A stretch of 64,000 nucleotides of DNA, taken from NCBI GenBank assembly GCA_032871835.1, contig CM065301.1, positions 32,000,405 through 32,064,404 on the forward strand. Reading direction: 5' to 3'. Shown piece by piece: positions 1 through 11,770 of this stretch (positions are counted from its first letter, which is position 1; each line of letters starts with the position of its first letter). The stretch is from Dipteronia dyeriana (taxonomy: Eukaryota > Streptophyta > Magnoliopsida > Sapindales > Sapindaceae). The position numbers and the translations under genes were made by a program. The notes beneath the pieces are model-generated. The model did no database searches. It was not told where the DNA came from and saw only the letters and a list, made by a program, of their open reading frames with translations.

Positions 1-1390
1 ATATAATCATACAAATATCGAAGTCTAATTCATATTTAGGACTGGAAAAAGGTCTGATTTATCGCTTCACAAACCGAAATCCTAGTACTAGAACTAACTA
101 GTGCTGATTTCAAAACCGTATATTGTTCAATGTACGATTTTTAATTTATAATGAACACACTGAAAAATTCTAAAAGTTTGTATAATTACTTTAACCAAAC
201 ATATATAGTAATATAAAACAATTCAGAATTTAATAATACCCATAAGTACCTTGAAATATTTTAGGTTTCATAGTATTCAGGGCTGTCTGATGATAGACAG
301 CCCTGAACACTACTCGCCATTTGAACTTTTAAAATTTATAAAAACCTTAAATTGACATAAACTCGTTACCAAAACATAAATAAAAAATATATGATTTGAA
401 AATAAAATTTTTAAAGCAAAAATCATTCGGATGCATATTTCTAAAGTATTTATACTTTTTGGTTACAAGAATCTGCTAATACTGGGCAGATTGTAGTATC
501 CGTTTTTAAAAATTCATAACTAATTTAAATAAAACCCTAAAATTATTGAAATAATTTTGTAAACCTTTTAACATGTTTTTAAACATTTTTGCTAATTTCC
601 AGAATTTCTAAACAAATTTACACAGCAAAATGTATTTTCGAAATCAGATCCAGCTATAAAAAATGATATTTTCAGCAATACTGTTCCAAACTCAAATATT
701 CATAGAAATTAGATTACTTAATATTTTGAAACCAAACTAATTTATTTATAACCCTTAGGTAGTCTAGTTCAAAATATCAAAACAATAATTATAAAAATAT
801 AATAGGTAAATTAACTATAAATTTTGTAAAAATCACTGGTTAGTTCTAAATACATTGGTATCGGAAGATAAGAACTCAGAAATCACTATAATAGGTTTCT
901 ATGATTACAACACAATAAAAACTCAAATGTTTCCTCTAAGCGTGTAAGTAATAACTAAAACACATAAAAAAAAAAGACACACACATTGAAGACTTCTTTC
1001 TTCTTCTTTCTGGAAAAGAAGTTTTTGTTAAAAGTATGAATATTTGTTTTTCCTTCTTTCCTCTCACTTTACGTTCAAAGAAATTTTTAGGTTTCTGTAT
1101 ATATAGAGAGAGTGATAGTACTTTAAATCAAAGTGTTTAACAACAAATAGAATTCTTAAATTAAAATCAGAATCCCTATCTTCTGTTGTTATTGTTATCA
1201 ATAATATATATATATATAATTTTAAATAAGGAGTTATTTTAAAAATAAAAAACACCTTTTAAATTCTTGTCTATATTTTAAAAATTTACCCCCAATTACT
1301 GTATAATTTATAAAACATAAGTGTTTTTTTATATTAAAACTTAAACGCCTATGGAAACATTTAGACTATAATTAAATTATGGGTCTTACA
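1..1390 (-). repeat. 3' LTR of the Tekay-type element (partial)
   Basis: Direct repeat of 6986-8360; both copies end GGGTCTTACA on the plus strand. About 930 bp of this LTR lie left of the window. By eye the two LTRs differ by scattered substitutions and small indels, which indicates an old rather than recent insertion. A TATATATA stretch at 1097-1105 on the minus strand matches the TATA box proposed for the other LTR. Confidence 0.92.
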
Positions 1391-1410
1391 ACTTCTACCC
1401 CCCTTAAAGA
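1391..1410 (-). other. Polypurine tract of the Tekay-type element
   Basis: On the minus strand a purine-rich run containing AAGGGGGGTAGAAGT lies directly before the 3' LTR start TGTAAGACCC. This is the expected position of the plus-strand DNA synthesis primer. Confidence 0.85.
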
Positions 1411-1439
1411 ATTTCATCCTCGAAATTACACATACCTTA

Positions 1440-1925
1440 TCAGTCGAATAAGTGAGGATACCTGGTTCGTATCTCATCCTCACGCTCCTAAGTTGCCTCC
1501 TCAACAGAGTAATTCCTCCATAATATCTTAACCAACATTATTTTCTTGGTACGCAATTCTTGAACCTTGTGATCCAAGATATGAATTGGTATTTCATCAT
1601 AGGTGAGGTCATCTCTTAGCTGGAGCGGTTCATAACTGATCACATGAGACGAATCTAGAATGTATTTACGAAGCATAGATACATGAAACACATTATGGAC
1701 TCTAGCTAATGATGGTGGAAGTGCCAATCTATAAGCCAAATCTTTGATCTTTTCCAAAATCTCATATGGACCAACAAATCTTGGGCTAAACTTACCTTTC
1801 TTACCAAATCTCATAACACCTTTCATTGGGGAAACCTTAAGAAAAACATTCTCACCAGCTGCAAACTCTAATTGTTTCCTTCGATTATCAGCATAACTTT
1901 TCTGTCTACACTGTGCCACATTCAT
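1440..1925 (-). pseudogene. Integrase C-terminus plus chromodomain (Tekay-type pol end)
   Basis: C-terminal end of the pol polyprotein. The first part (about residues 1-75 of the open frame 1488-1925) has the conserved gypsy integrase tail: KFSPRFVGPYEILEKI, then a VHNVFHVSMLRKY block. After it comes a chromodomain-like stretch (about 95-145) with VLWRN-type wording (here ILWRNYSVEEAT). Chromodomains of this family steer integration to chromatin. A TAG stop at 1488 replaces the next expected codon; the frame then continues to a TGA at 1440-1442 just before the polypurine tract. The protein is therefore cut inside the chromodomain. Confidence 0.85.
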
Positions 1926-1949
1926 TCTTTCTCTAATCTTCTCTATAAC

Positions 1950-2951
1950 TTAACAAGTTTGTTGAAAAATCTTAAGACCCAATACTTTTCTTTCACCAAC
2001 ATCATCCCAATGAATTGGAAATCTACACTTCCTCCGGTACAGAGCTTCATAAAGGGCCATACGGATAGTAGACTGATAGCTATTGTTGTAAGAGAACTCC
2101 ACTAAAGACACATATTTATCCCAACCACCAACAAAGTCTAAAACACAAGCTCGTAACATGTCTTCAAAAATTTGGATAGTCCTTTCAGATTGTCCATCTG
2201 TCTGAGGATGAAAGGTAGTGCTGAAGTTCAACTGAGTACCCAAAGCTTTGTACAAGCTTCTCCAAAAAGTGGAAGTGAATTACGGATCCCTATTTGAAAC
2301 TATAGATTTAGGAACCCCATGAAGTCTTACAATCTCATCTACATATAACCGTGCATATATCTCCATCGAAGAGCCATTACGAACCGATAAAAAGTGTGCA
2401 TACTTTGTCAACCTATCAACAATTACCCAAATGGCATTTTATCCTTTCTGCATTCGTAGCAATCCCACAATAAATTCCATGGCTATATTCAACCATTTCC
2501 ACTTGGGCACAAGCAAAGGTTTCAATAAGCCAGACAGTCTCTAATGCTCAGTTTTTCCCTGTTGACATGTTATGCATTGCTCCATAAACTTTGCTGCCTC
2601 ACGTTTCATTTTAACCCACCAATAATGAACCCATAAGTCGCGATACATTTTTGTACTTCCAGGATGCACCAAATAAAGAGATTTATGTGCTTCCGACAAA
2701 ATCTCATTCTTCAAATCAACACTGTTAGGAACACAAAGTCTTTCTCCATATCGTAAAACTTCATCATCAGACACACTGAAACCAACTCTGCTCCCCGCAA
2801 CAACATCTTCCATGATTTTTGTTAAATTACCATAATCGATCTGTTCTTTCTTGATTCTCTCAATTAATGTAGGTTGGATCACAATCTTGCATAAAAAGCC
2901 ATCACTTTTGGCATTCACAACTTCAATATTGAAGTTCTCCAGATCCCACAT
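1950..2951 (-). pseudogene. Integrase zinc-binding and core domains (Tekay-type pol)
   Basis: Two open stretches on the minus strand. 2541-2951 holds the end of the RNase H connection and an HHCC zinc finger (HKSLYLVHPGSTKM, later CITCQQ). 1950-2255 holds the end of the catalytic core (FHPQTDGQSERTIQ with the active-site Glu, then the DMLRAC block). The part between (2256-2540) still reads as integrase core but contains a stop near 2280 and one near 2540. The family inserts the cDNA copy into the host chromosome. With internal stops this copy cannot make a full enzyme. Confidence 0.85.
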
Positions 2952-2956
2952 TTTTT

Positions 2957-3295
2957 TTAAGTAGTTATCAAAGAAGTCGAACTACCAACATATTTTCTAC
3001 TCAGTGCATCTACCACCACATTCACCTTGCCGGGATGATAACTAATTACACAGTCATAGTCCTTCACTAACTCAAGCCATCGTCTTTGCCTCATGTTTAA
3101 CTCATTTTGGGTAAAGAAGTATTTGAGACTCTTATGATCAGTAAAGGTCTCATATTTTTTGCCATACAGATAATGTCTCCAAATCTTAAGAGCAAACACC
3201 ACAGCTGCTAAGTCCAAATCATGCGTAGGATAGTTTAACTCATAAGGCTTTAACTGACGGGAAGCATAAGCCACCACCCTACCATTTTGCATCAA
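2957..3295 (-). pseudogene. RNase H domain (Tekay-type pol)
   Basis: Open frame of 112 aa matching the gypsy RNase [14 protein letters not shown], a [13 protein letters not shown] block, [10 protein letters not shown] and a closing VVVDALSRK. The domain degrades the RNA strand of the RNA/DNA hybrid. The position normally occupied by a catalytic Glu reads Asp (HDLDL). A stop at 2954-2956 separates it from the integrase and another stop near 3330 separates it from the RT. Confidence 0.88.
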
Positions 3296-4280
3296 TACAT
3301 AACCAATTCCCTTAAGAGAAGCATCACTTTAAATCACAAAGCCACCTGTTCCACTAAGAATGGTTAGCACTAGAGCAGTGACTAAGCGATGCTTGAGTTA
3401 TTTGAAACTTGTCTCACATTCATCAGCCCATACAAATCTTACATTCTTCCTTGTTAACTTAGTTAAAGGCATAGCTAACGTGGAAAACCCCTCAACGAAC
3501 CGTTTATTATACCCAGCCAAACCCAAAAAGCTTCGAATTCTTTCACACTGGTTGGTCTTGGCCAACCCACCACTGCCTCTATCTTGCTTGGGTCTACCAA
3601 AATTCTTTCCGAAGACACCACATGGCTGAAAATTGAAATACGATCCAACCAGAACTCATATTTTGAAAATTTTCAAACAAACGCTTATCCCTAAGTATAT
3701 GCAAAACTTGTCGCAAAGCATTATCCATAAGTCCTCTTGCTCTTCTTGTCTCCTAGAGTAAATCAAGATGTCATCAATAAAAGCAATCATGAACTTATCC
3801 AGGAAATCTTTGAACACCCGATTCATGAGGTCTATAAAGGTAGCATGTGCATTTGTCAATCCAAATGGCATCACCAAGAATTCATAATGCTTGTACCTGG
3901 TCCGAAAAGCTGTTTTAGGAACATCTTCATTCTTAACCTTCAACTTATGATAACCAGACCGAAGGTCAATTTTAGAAAACACACTCGCACCTTGAAGTTG
4001 ATCAAACAAGCCCTCAATTCTAGGAAGAGGATACCTATTCTTCACAGTCAATCAATTTAACTCCCGATAGTCAATGCACAATCTCATACTTCCATCATTC
4101 TTCTTAACAAAAAGTATCGGTGAACCTCACGGAGAAACACTGGGATGAATAAAGCCCTTATCCAGCAACTCTTGCAACTATTGCTTAAGCTCATGAAGTT
4201 CAGTAGGTGCCATTCGATAAGGTGTTTTAGATATAGGAAAGATACCATTAAAAAGATCAATTTTAAATTCGATCTCTCTA
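3296..4280 (-). pseudogene. Reverse transcriptase domain (Tekay-type pol)
   Basis: The best open piece is 3656-4051. It has [27 protein letters not shown] (first catalytic Asp), the [20 protein letters not shown] block and FIDDILIYS (the two Asp of the active site). Upstream, 4052-4280 holds the start of the RT in the same strand but with two or three stops. The thumb and connection lie in 3296-3655, also broken. The enzyme would copy the element RNA into DNA. The catalytic aspartates remain, but the frame does not. Confidence 0.9.
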
Positions 4281-4860
4281 TCTGGAGGAGTACCAGATGA
4301 ATAATCTGGGAACACATCTAGAAAATCATTGCCCCCCCTCACATCTGAGAGTTTTACTCCACCCTCTTTGGTATCCACCACACTTGCTAAAAATCCCACA
4401 CACCCTTTTCTAAGGTCCCTACGGGCTTGTAATGAAGAAATAACTTGTGGGAGTGAACACAAGTTAGTACCAACAAAGCTAAATTCACGTTCACCCGGAG
4501 GGTTAAATATTACTTCCTTCTCAAAGCCTTTGACATTAGCATGATAAGCAGATAACCAATCCATACCAAAAATGACGTCAAAATCACGCATGTCTAAAAT
4601 AATCAAATTTTCCTCTAACACATTGCTTCCTATCTAAACTCTACACGATCTCAAAACATCATTGGCATACAAAGAATCCCTTGATGGGATAACAACACAT
4701 AACTCGTGCTCTAACAAATCAGGTCCACAATCAATTTTTCCAGTAAAAGTGTGTGATACAAATGAATGTGTAGAACCAAAATCAAACAATACAAAAGCAA
4801 GGTGTCAAGATATAGGGTCAATACCTGTCACCACTGATGGAGAAGCTTCTGCTTCCTGTC
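4281..4860 (-). pseudogene. Aspartic protease domain (Tekay-type pol)
   Basis: The open frame 4178-4621 contains MLEENLIILDMRDFDVIFGMDWLSAY, the flap-to-C-terminal end of the chromovirus protease, and then the linker to the RT. The active-site region lies upstream at about 4740-4790 and reads FDFGSTHSF, so the usual Asp-Ser/Thr-Gly triad has Phe in the middle. The protease would cut the polyprotein. A stop at about 4636 splits the domain. Confidence 0.8.
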
Positions 4861-5876
4861 TGGTAAGAGCATACACTCTACCCTGAGTTTTCTTGTCCTT
4901 TATTTGTGTTATTTGATCTTTCATCACCTTTGGGCAATTTTGAATAAAATGACCAGACTTTCCACATTAGAAACATGCCACAATCTTTTTGAAACAAACT
5001 CCTCCATGCTTCTTGCCATAAGTCTTGCAGATGGGAAAATCTTTCTGAAACATGCCTCTTCTGGCCATGGTTCTTGTTATCATTCTTGCCTTGAAAGTTC
5101 TTATTCCAAGGCTTTTTCTGTGGAGGACCCTGAACTTTCTCCTTCGGTTTTGCATTGGTTACAATTTCATCTTCCCTTGCCAGAATTTGAGCTTTCTGTA
5201 ACACCTCAGCATAAGTCCTCAACCTTAAAACCCGTACATGTTTTCTAATGTCTAGTTTCAAACCCCCAACAAAACGGTTGATCTTACATTGCTCGGTGTC
5301 AATAAAATATGGAGCAAAATGAGACAAATGTTCAAATTTCCTCTCATACTCGACTAGACTCATAGAGTCTTGAATCAACCCGATGAACTCAGCTTCCTTT
5401 TCATTTCTCAACTCCTCTAGGAAATACTTTTGATTGAAGAGCTCCCTAAACCTGGCCAAAGTGATTGGATTGTTAGGCACATTGTGAGGTCGGTTTATCA
5501 TTTCCCACAAATGTCCAGCATCACCCTTGAGCATAAACACTGCACAAGCAACCTTCTGATCATCAGTATAGTTAATAAAGGTAAACACCTTCTCTAACTC
5601 TCGGAGCCACTCCTCTGCATCAAGTGCGTTTGTTGTTCCCTCAAAGGATGGAGGATGACGCCTTCTGAATTGTTTTACCATCTGCAATTGAGTTCGGTTG
5701 CCTCCCTGAATAACAGTGGTCATAGCCTGAACAAAATTCTTGAAGTTGGTTGCTTCATCCTGCTGACCCGTACCAGCAACTCTACTGGTACCAACACCCC
5801 TACCAGTTTGTCCACCTCTTGCACCCCTAACAGTAACTCTCTGACCAGCTCTATGAGATGCATCCATAATATTCAA
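4861..5876 (-). pseudogene. Gag polyprotein (Tekay-type), frameshifted
   Basis: Starts with ATG at 5876 (MNIMDASHRAGQR), directly after the leader. About residues 70-210 carry the retrotransposon gag capsid domain (RRRHPPSFEGT, DAEEWLRELEKVF, GDAGHLWEMI, FRELFNQKYF). The basic linker and a CCHC-type zinc knuckle (CGKSGHFIQNC, about 4925-4975) follow. A frameshift near 5070 moves the zinc-knuckle region out of frame, and a stop occurs near 4966. The C-terminal 60 residues of the long frame (down to 4878) are therefore off-frame. Gag forms the virus-like particle and packages RNA. Confidence 0.85.
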
Positions 5877-6056
5877 CTATAGAGTAACAAACAAGGTTAC
5901 ACGTTATATACACACTAGGCTGAATTATCATAAACATATAATCCTATAAGCATTGCAAACTATACTGACTCAAATGAATTGGCATTTCACTTGGTTCCCA
6001 AAATAAATTTCTAACTATAGGCATCCAAAATCGTAAACCAGCTTTGATACCAAAAC
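5877..6056 (-). other. Leader and primer binding site of the Tekay-type element
   Basis: 180-bp untranslated stretch between gag and the 5' LTR. At 6041-6052 the minus strand reads TGGTATCAAAGC, a one-mismatch version of the initiator-methionine tRNA primer site. It lies four bases after the LTR end. Confidence 0.85.
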
Positions 6057-8360
6057 TGTCAAGCCCCAACTCGAAAGCCAAGACATGATCTTACTTATTA
6101 TTAAATATCTAAGAAAACCTTCAAAATAAAATCGAAATAATAAAAGAAATCTCTCAAAGTTCATAATTTTTTTTCCTTATTATGAAACTATATAAACCCC
6201 TATCTCCTAGGGAACCAAGAATTGAACTCCTCCGAGATGCCAATCCATGCTATGTGCAAAATACAATCTCAGGAACCTATATTCACAATGAACTAAGTGA
6301 GTTTTTAAACTCAGGAAGTATACTAAACATGTTTTATACTTATATGAAAATAACACAAAATTAAGAAGTGTCATAAACCATTCAAATCATATACATATCG
6401 AATTTTGCTAGGTACCTTTTATCCATTATTGCATAGTAAGACTTTTCACATATCACATAGAGGAATCAAAGTCACCCGTCGGCAACTAATGTATACAGGG
6501 GAAGTGCAAGCGAGGATTTCTTTAAAAAAAAAAAAAACTCATGCCCGAAGGTAAGAGCCAGACCCTCGTCGTGATCATCGACTAGTCATCCCACATGCAC
6601 TAATACGTCGACACACGAATGTGAAGACTCTTTAGTCCCTAGAGTACTCCAGAGACACTTCCTATATACCACACATATAACAAATCACATATCACATATG
6701 GCTCTACACAAATTCACATAGTTGCTTACTAGCGATAATAAACAAAGTAGCCTAGCGAAAACACATTTTATGGTACCATATATTCACATTTAAAATTGCA
6801 TACTTACTATATTTCAGAGCATTTTGAACTCATTTCAAATCATTCACAAAAACATTTCAAAAACATTCATATTCATATAACATTGTTATTCCGTTTTGAA
6901 AATGGGTCTAGTATACTTACCTCTTAGCAAATCAAATTAGAGCAATAACCCACGAAGCTAATAATCCAATCTTTAACCTAAAACCATATAATCATACAAA
7001 TATCGGAGTCTAATTCATATCTAGGACTGGAAAAAGGTCTGATTTATCCCTTCACAAACCGAAATCCTAGTACTAGAACTAACCGGTGCTGATTTGAAAA
7101 CCGTATAGTATTCAATGTACGATTTTTAATTTATCATGAACACATTGAAATATTCTAAGATTTTGTATAATCACTTTAAAAAAACATATCTAGTGATATA
7201 TAAAAATTAAAAATTTAATATTATCCGTAATTACCTTAAAATTGTTTAGGTTTCATAGTATTCAGGGCTGTCAGATGATAGACAGTCCTGAACACTACTC
7301 GCCATTTGAATTTTTAAAACTTATAAAAATCTTAAATTGACATAAAATATTTACCAAAACATAAATAACACATATATGATTTTAAAATAAGAGTTTCAAA
7401 GCAAAATCATTCGGATTCATATTTCTAAAGTATTTATATATTTGGTTACAAGAATCTGTCTAATACTGGGCAGATTTTAGTATCCGTTTTTTAAAATTCA
7501 TAACTAATTTAAATAAAACCCTAAAAATATTGAAATAAATTTTTAAACCCTGTTGACATGTGTTTAAACATTTTTACAAAATTCCAGAATTTCTAAACAG
7601 GTTTTAAACAGTAAAAAGTATTTTCGAATTCAGACCAAGATATAAAAACTGATATTTTCAGCAATACTGTTACAAACTAAAAAATTCATAGAAATTATAT
7701 TACTTAATATTTTGAAACGAAAAAATTTTATTCAGAACCCTTAGGTAGTCTAGTTCAAAATATCAAAAGAAAATTACAAAAATATAGTAGATAAATTAAC
7801 TATAAATTTTGTAAAAATCACTGGTCAGTCCTAATTATATTGGTATCGGAAGATAAGAACTCAGAAATCACTATAATAGGTTTCCATGATTACAACACAA
7901 TAAAAATCCAAATTTTTCCTCTAAGCATGTAAGTAATAACTAAAACACATAAAAAAACACACTTTGAAGACGTCTTTCTTCTTATTTCTTGAAAACAAGT
8001 TCTTGTTAAGAGTATGAAGATTTTTTTTTCCTTTTTTCCTCTCACTTTACGTTCAAATAAATTTTTAAGTTTCTGTATATATAAAGAGTGATTGTATTTT
8101 AAATCAAAGTGTTTAACAACAAATAGGATTCGTAAATTAAAATCAGAATCCCTATCTTCTGTTATTAGTGCTATAAATAATATTTTTTTTTTAAAATAAG
8201 GAGTTATTTTAAAAATAAAAAACACCTTTTAAATTTTTGTCTATATTTTAAAACTTTAACACCCAATAACTGTATAATTTATAAAACGTAAGTGTTTTTT
8301 ATATTAAAACTTAAACACCTATGGAAACATTTGGACTATAATTAAATTATGGGTCTTACA
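6057..8360 (-). repeat. 5' LTR of the Tekay-type element (2304 bp)
   Basis: Begins TGTCAAGCCCC and ends GTCTTACA on the plus strand (TG...CA). The part from about 6986 is repeated at 1-1390. It contains no gene; the small open frames inside are noise. Confidence 0.92.
8076..8085 (-). promoter_or_regulatory. Putative TATA box of the Tekay-type 5' LTR
   Basis: Minus strand reads TTTATATATAC in a purine/pyrimidine-mixed context about 275 bp inside the LTR from its U3 end. The same motif lies in the other LTR at 1097-1106. The position is plausible for an LTR core promoter; the start site is not visible. Confidence 0.5.
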
Positions 8361-10521
8361 ACTTTTCAATTTAAGCCTTATGAATTTATTAACAAGAACT
8401 TTTTGGTGGATATTAATAAAATCACATTGTGTGTTACCAGGTTATCGACCTTCAACATATTCCCTGAGAATATCCCTCCTTTAAGAGTACTTATCGTTTG
8501 AGTCAATTGTCTAGTCTATCCTTATAAGGAAGTATCTTGCTAAATTCCATTCGTGGATACCCCTTGAGGGGTCATCACACGAAACATAAAACTCAACTAA
8601 ACTTGGAGGTCATAGGTGTTACAAAACACCTTCTCCTTTCCTTAGGAGGATATACTTGGGGATCAAGAATATTCTCTCTACAAGGATTTACTTGGTGGCC
8701 AAGAATTTTCACTCAAAGAAAAATTATTTTCCACACCAAGACTCCTAATTCAACTCATTAGTGTACATAACCAATAACTAATTATTGAATATAAATGAAA
8801 CTGTGACTTTGTCAAAAAAATTCTAATTTGACTGATAGTCAATTAGAGTATTGATAGATATAAAAAACTTCCTAGTTTGACAAGATAAATAAATTCCTTT
8901 TATTTACTTATCAAATAAATTATTTGATACTTATCGTACTACCAACAATATAATGGCATTAGGAGGCCTTCTCCTACTAGGAAAAAGATTTTGAATATTA
9001 ATTAAATAAATAATTATATTATTTCCATTGATCTAAATAATAAAATAAAACAATATATTTGGCTATGTTATAAGCCCTTGCCGCCCAAGCCTATTATATG
9101 AGAAATATATTATTTTTCTATATTATTAAATCCATTGGACTTTAATAAAACGTCCACATGTGAACTCGACTCATTCTTACTAAAAAAGAAACAAGTCCAT
9201 ATGCCTTAAATTAATATATTTATATAATTTAAACAACCAATTTACTTAAAATGTTCAAATTATATTCTTAATCTATTAATGGAATGCGAATTGTACCCCA
9301 TTTGGACCGCCCAAGAATTCACACATCCTTGGTCACCCAACACAAGTATTTTGAAGAATTCCCTCGTGTCTTAATTCCACATGACCTCACCTGTCCAATA
9401 CTTTTGAATTCTGAAATCCAAAAAAAATTCTAGATGGACCATGATATTTGTCTGGTAGAATATATCAAGTGATTCATAAAAGTTTGTGTGGATTAGGGAT
9501 CCTGGGGCTATCTAAATTTAAGCTCCAATGTAATCCTTGTCACAATCAACATTTGATTCACTTAGGTCTGATCTATTAATTTTAGTTCATTCCACTACAG
9601 AACTAAAATTAAACTCTTAAATAAAGATAGAATAAGTTAATAATCCTTACTCGTGCCATAGACAATCTTAATGAAGATAGTGTATCCTCGTCTAGAATAC
9701 CAGTAATCGCCAAGAGCTCAAAGACCACCTATTGCTCTCCTAGTTACCATATTTACTCATATGACCACATTTTGAACTTGGATATTTTGACTTGTCTAGA
9801 AGCCATATTTCAATAGACACTATTGAAAACTTAACGTTAAGATTTAATATCCAATACCTCAAAATATCCATTTGATGATATTCTACTCACATTTAATAAA
9901 TGGAGACCCAATGTTCTTATCTATAAATGAAGTCTTTTATCAAATAATAAATAAATACCAGCAAACCATCTAGGATAGACTATGCTATATAATCATACTC
10001 ATTGATGGTTAAAATGATAACACTTGTAACTATAAGTCCATCATTTACCTCAGGATTGTGATAGACTCTCTGATTGACCTCAAGTGAAAACTTTTATCCA
10101 TTGACAGTTCTAGATAGAGTATCTCACTTTGTTCCTATTCAATGCACCTAGTACACTAGATTCTTTTGCCCTGAGACACCACATTTTGATGATTTTAGAC
10201 TCATCATAACACATTTGATCCCACTCAAATGCTAGCAAAAGAATCTACAACTTTAACAAGGTAAAGACGCCTAACCTTTATCTTAAATTGTGAATATTTT
10301 TCAAGACTAACTAAAGAATTGTGTCTACCTCATACGTTTCTAGATGTACGAACAATTCTTCTTTTTTCATAGTCATTTGACCATATGATTATTTACTTTT
10401 GACAATTTAAATAATTAAACTGTAAATGATAAAAGAATTGTTAAACTAGGAATCACTTGAGTAATATGAAAAGATTGTAAATTATATTATTACACTTCTG
10501 TTGTTGAGCATAATCCCAACA
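8361..10521 (-). repeat. Left (3') LTR of copia A
   Basis: Matches 15602-16189 plus 28813-30151 plus 32938-33105 in order. It ends GCATAATCCCAACA at 10521 and is followed by the purine-rich (minus strand) tract at 10522-10530. There is no coding content, and no host sequence in this 2.1-kb gene-free stretch. Confidence 0.85.
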
Positions 10522-11770
10522 ATCTCCCACATACACTATAGAAACTGTGTCATATCTCTTATCCCCATGTTCTCTAGGTGCCCATTAAAATTCTTTTGTG
10601 GTAGAGAAATTGGTCCGGTAGAATATATCAAGTGATCAATGAAAGTTCGTATGGATTGGGGATCTTGGCTGGCTATCTCAATTTAAGCACCAATAGATAT
10701 AACCTAATTGCAATCAACAAATGATTCACTTAGGTCAGATCTATTAATTTTAGTCAATTCCACTAAAGAACTAAAATTGAACTCTTAAATAAAGATAGAA
10801 TAAGTTAATGTTCCTCATTCGTACCCTAGACAATCTTAATAAAGATAGTGTATCCTTGTCAAGAATACCAACAATCACTTAGAGCTCATAAACTGCATAT
10901 AGCTCTCCTAGTTACCATATTTACTTATATGACCGCATTTTAAACTTGGATATTTTGACTTGTCTAGAAGCCATATTTCAATAGACACTATTGAAAACTT
11001 AACGTTAAGATTTAATATCCAATACCTCAAAATATCCATTTGATGATATTCTACTCACATTTAATAAATGGAGCCAAGATATCCATATCTATAATTGAAG
11101 TCCTAATCGATTACCAAATGAATACCACCAAACCATCGAGGATAGACTATGATATATAATCGTACTCATTGATGGCTAAAATGATAACACTTGTAACCAC
11201 AAGTCCATCGTTTATCTCAGGATTGAGATAGACTCTCCGATTGTCTTCCAATGAAATTTTTTATCCATTGACAGTTTTAGATAAAGTATCTCATTGTGAT
11301 CCTTTTTAATGCACCTAGTACACTAGATTCTTTGGCCTAAAGACACCATTTTTTGATGATTTTAGACTCATCATAACACATTTGATCCCACTCAAATGCT
11401 AGCAAAAGGATCTACAACTTTAACAAGGTAAAGGTGCCCAACCTTATCGTAAGTTATACATATTGTGCAAGACTAACTAAAGAATTGTGTCTATCTCATA
11501 CATATCCAGATGTACTAACAATTCCTCTTTTTTATAGTCTTTTGACCTTATGATTATTTACTTTTGAAAAATTATAATAATTAAACTATAAATGCTAAAA
11601 GAATTGTTAAACTAGAAATCACTTTATTAATATGAAAAGATTGTCAAATACATTATTACACTCCTGCTGTTGAGCATAATCCTCACAATCTCCCAATTGC
11701 ATTATAGAAAATGTGTCATATCTCTTATCCCCATGTTCTCTAGGTGCCCATTAAAACTCTTTTATGGTAG
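9439..11770 (-). repeat. Tandem duplication of about 1.17 kb across the LTR/internal border of copia A
   Basis: Unit 1 is 9439-10604 and unit 2 is 10605-11770. Each consists of the last 1083 bp of LTR A followed by about 83 bp of internal sequence. The internal pieces begin ATCTCCCAC and ATCTCCCAAT and both include CATATCTCTTATCCCCATG. The two units differ by many small changes, so the duplication is not recent. It leaves an extra partial LTR (10605-11687) beside the real one. Confidence 0.8.
11688..11700 (-). other. Polypurine tract of copia A
   Basis: Minus strand reads TTGGGAGAT directly before the LTR start TGTGAGGATTATG, the standard copia arrangement. A copy produced by the tandem duplication lies at 10522-10530. 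Confidence 0.65.

Larger units (their letters stand above)
1..8360 (-). mobile_element. Ty3/gypsy chromovirus, Tekay/Del type, minus strand, decayed
   Basis: An LTR retrotransposon read on the minus strand. Order from right to left: 5' LTR (6057-8360), iMet-type primer site (6041-6052), gag, protease, RT, RNase H, integrase with C-terminal chromodomain, polypurine tract (1391-1410), then a 3' LTR cut by the window start. The gag-PRO-RT-RH-INT order and the chromodomain after the integrase place it in the plant chromoviruses; the wording of the integrase tail suggests Tekay/Del. It is inserted in the left LTR of copia element A, because A-LTR sequence starts right after 8360. The left target-site copy is outside the window. 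Several stops and frameshifts break the polyprotein, so it is not autonomous now. Confidence 0.9.

Noticed and set aside
3360..3629. 89-aa plus-strand frame starting MVSTRAVTKRCL
   Set aside because: It lies opposite the Tekay RT/RNase H region, which reads clearly on the minus strand; this is a shadow frame.
4904..5248. 114-aa plus-strand frame opposite gag
   Set aside because: Shadow of the minus-strand gag zinc-knuckle region; no own features.
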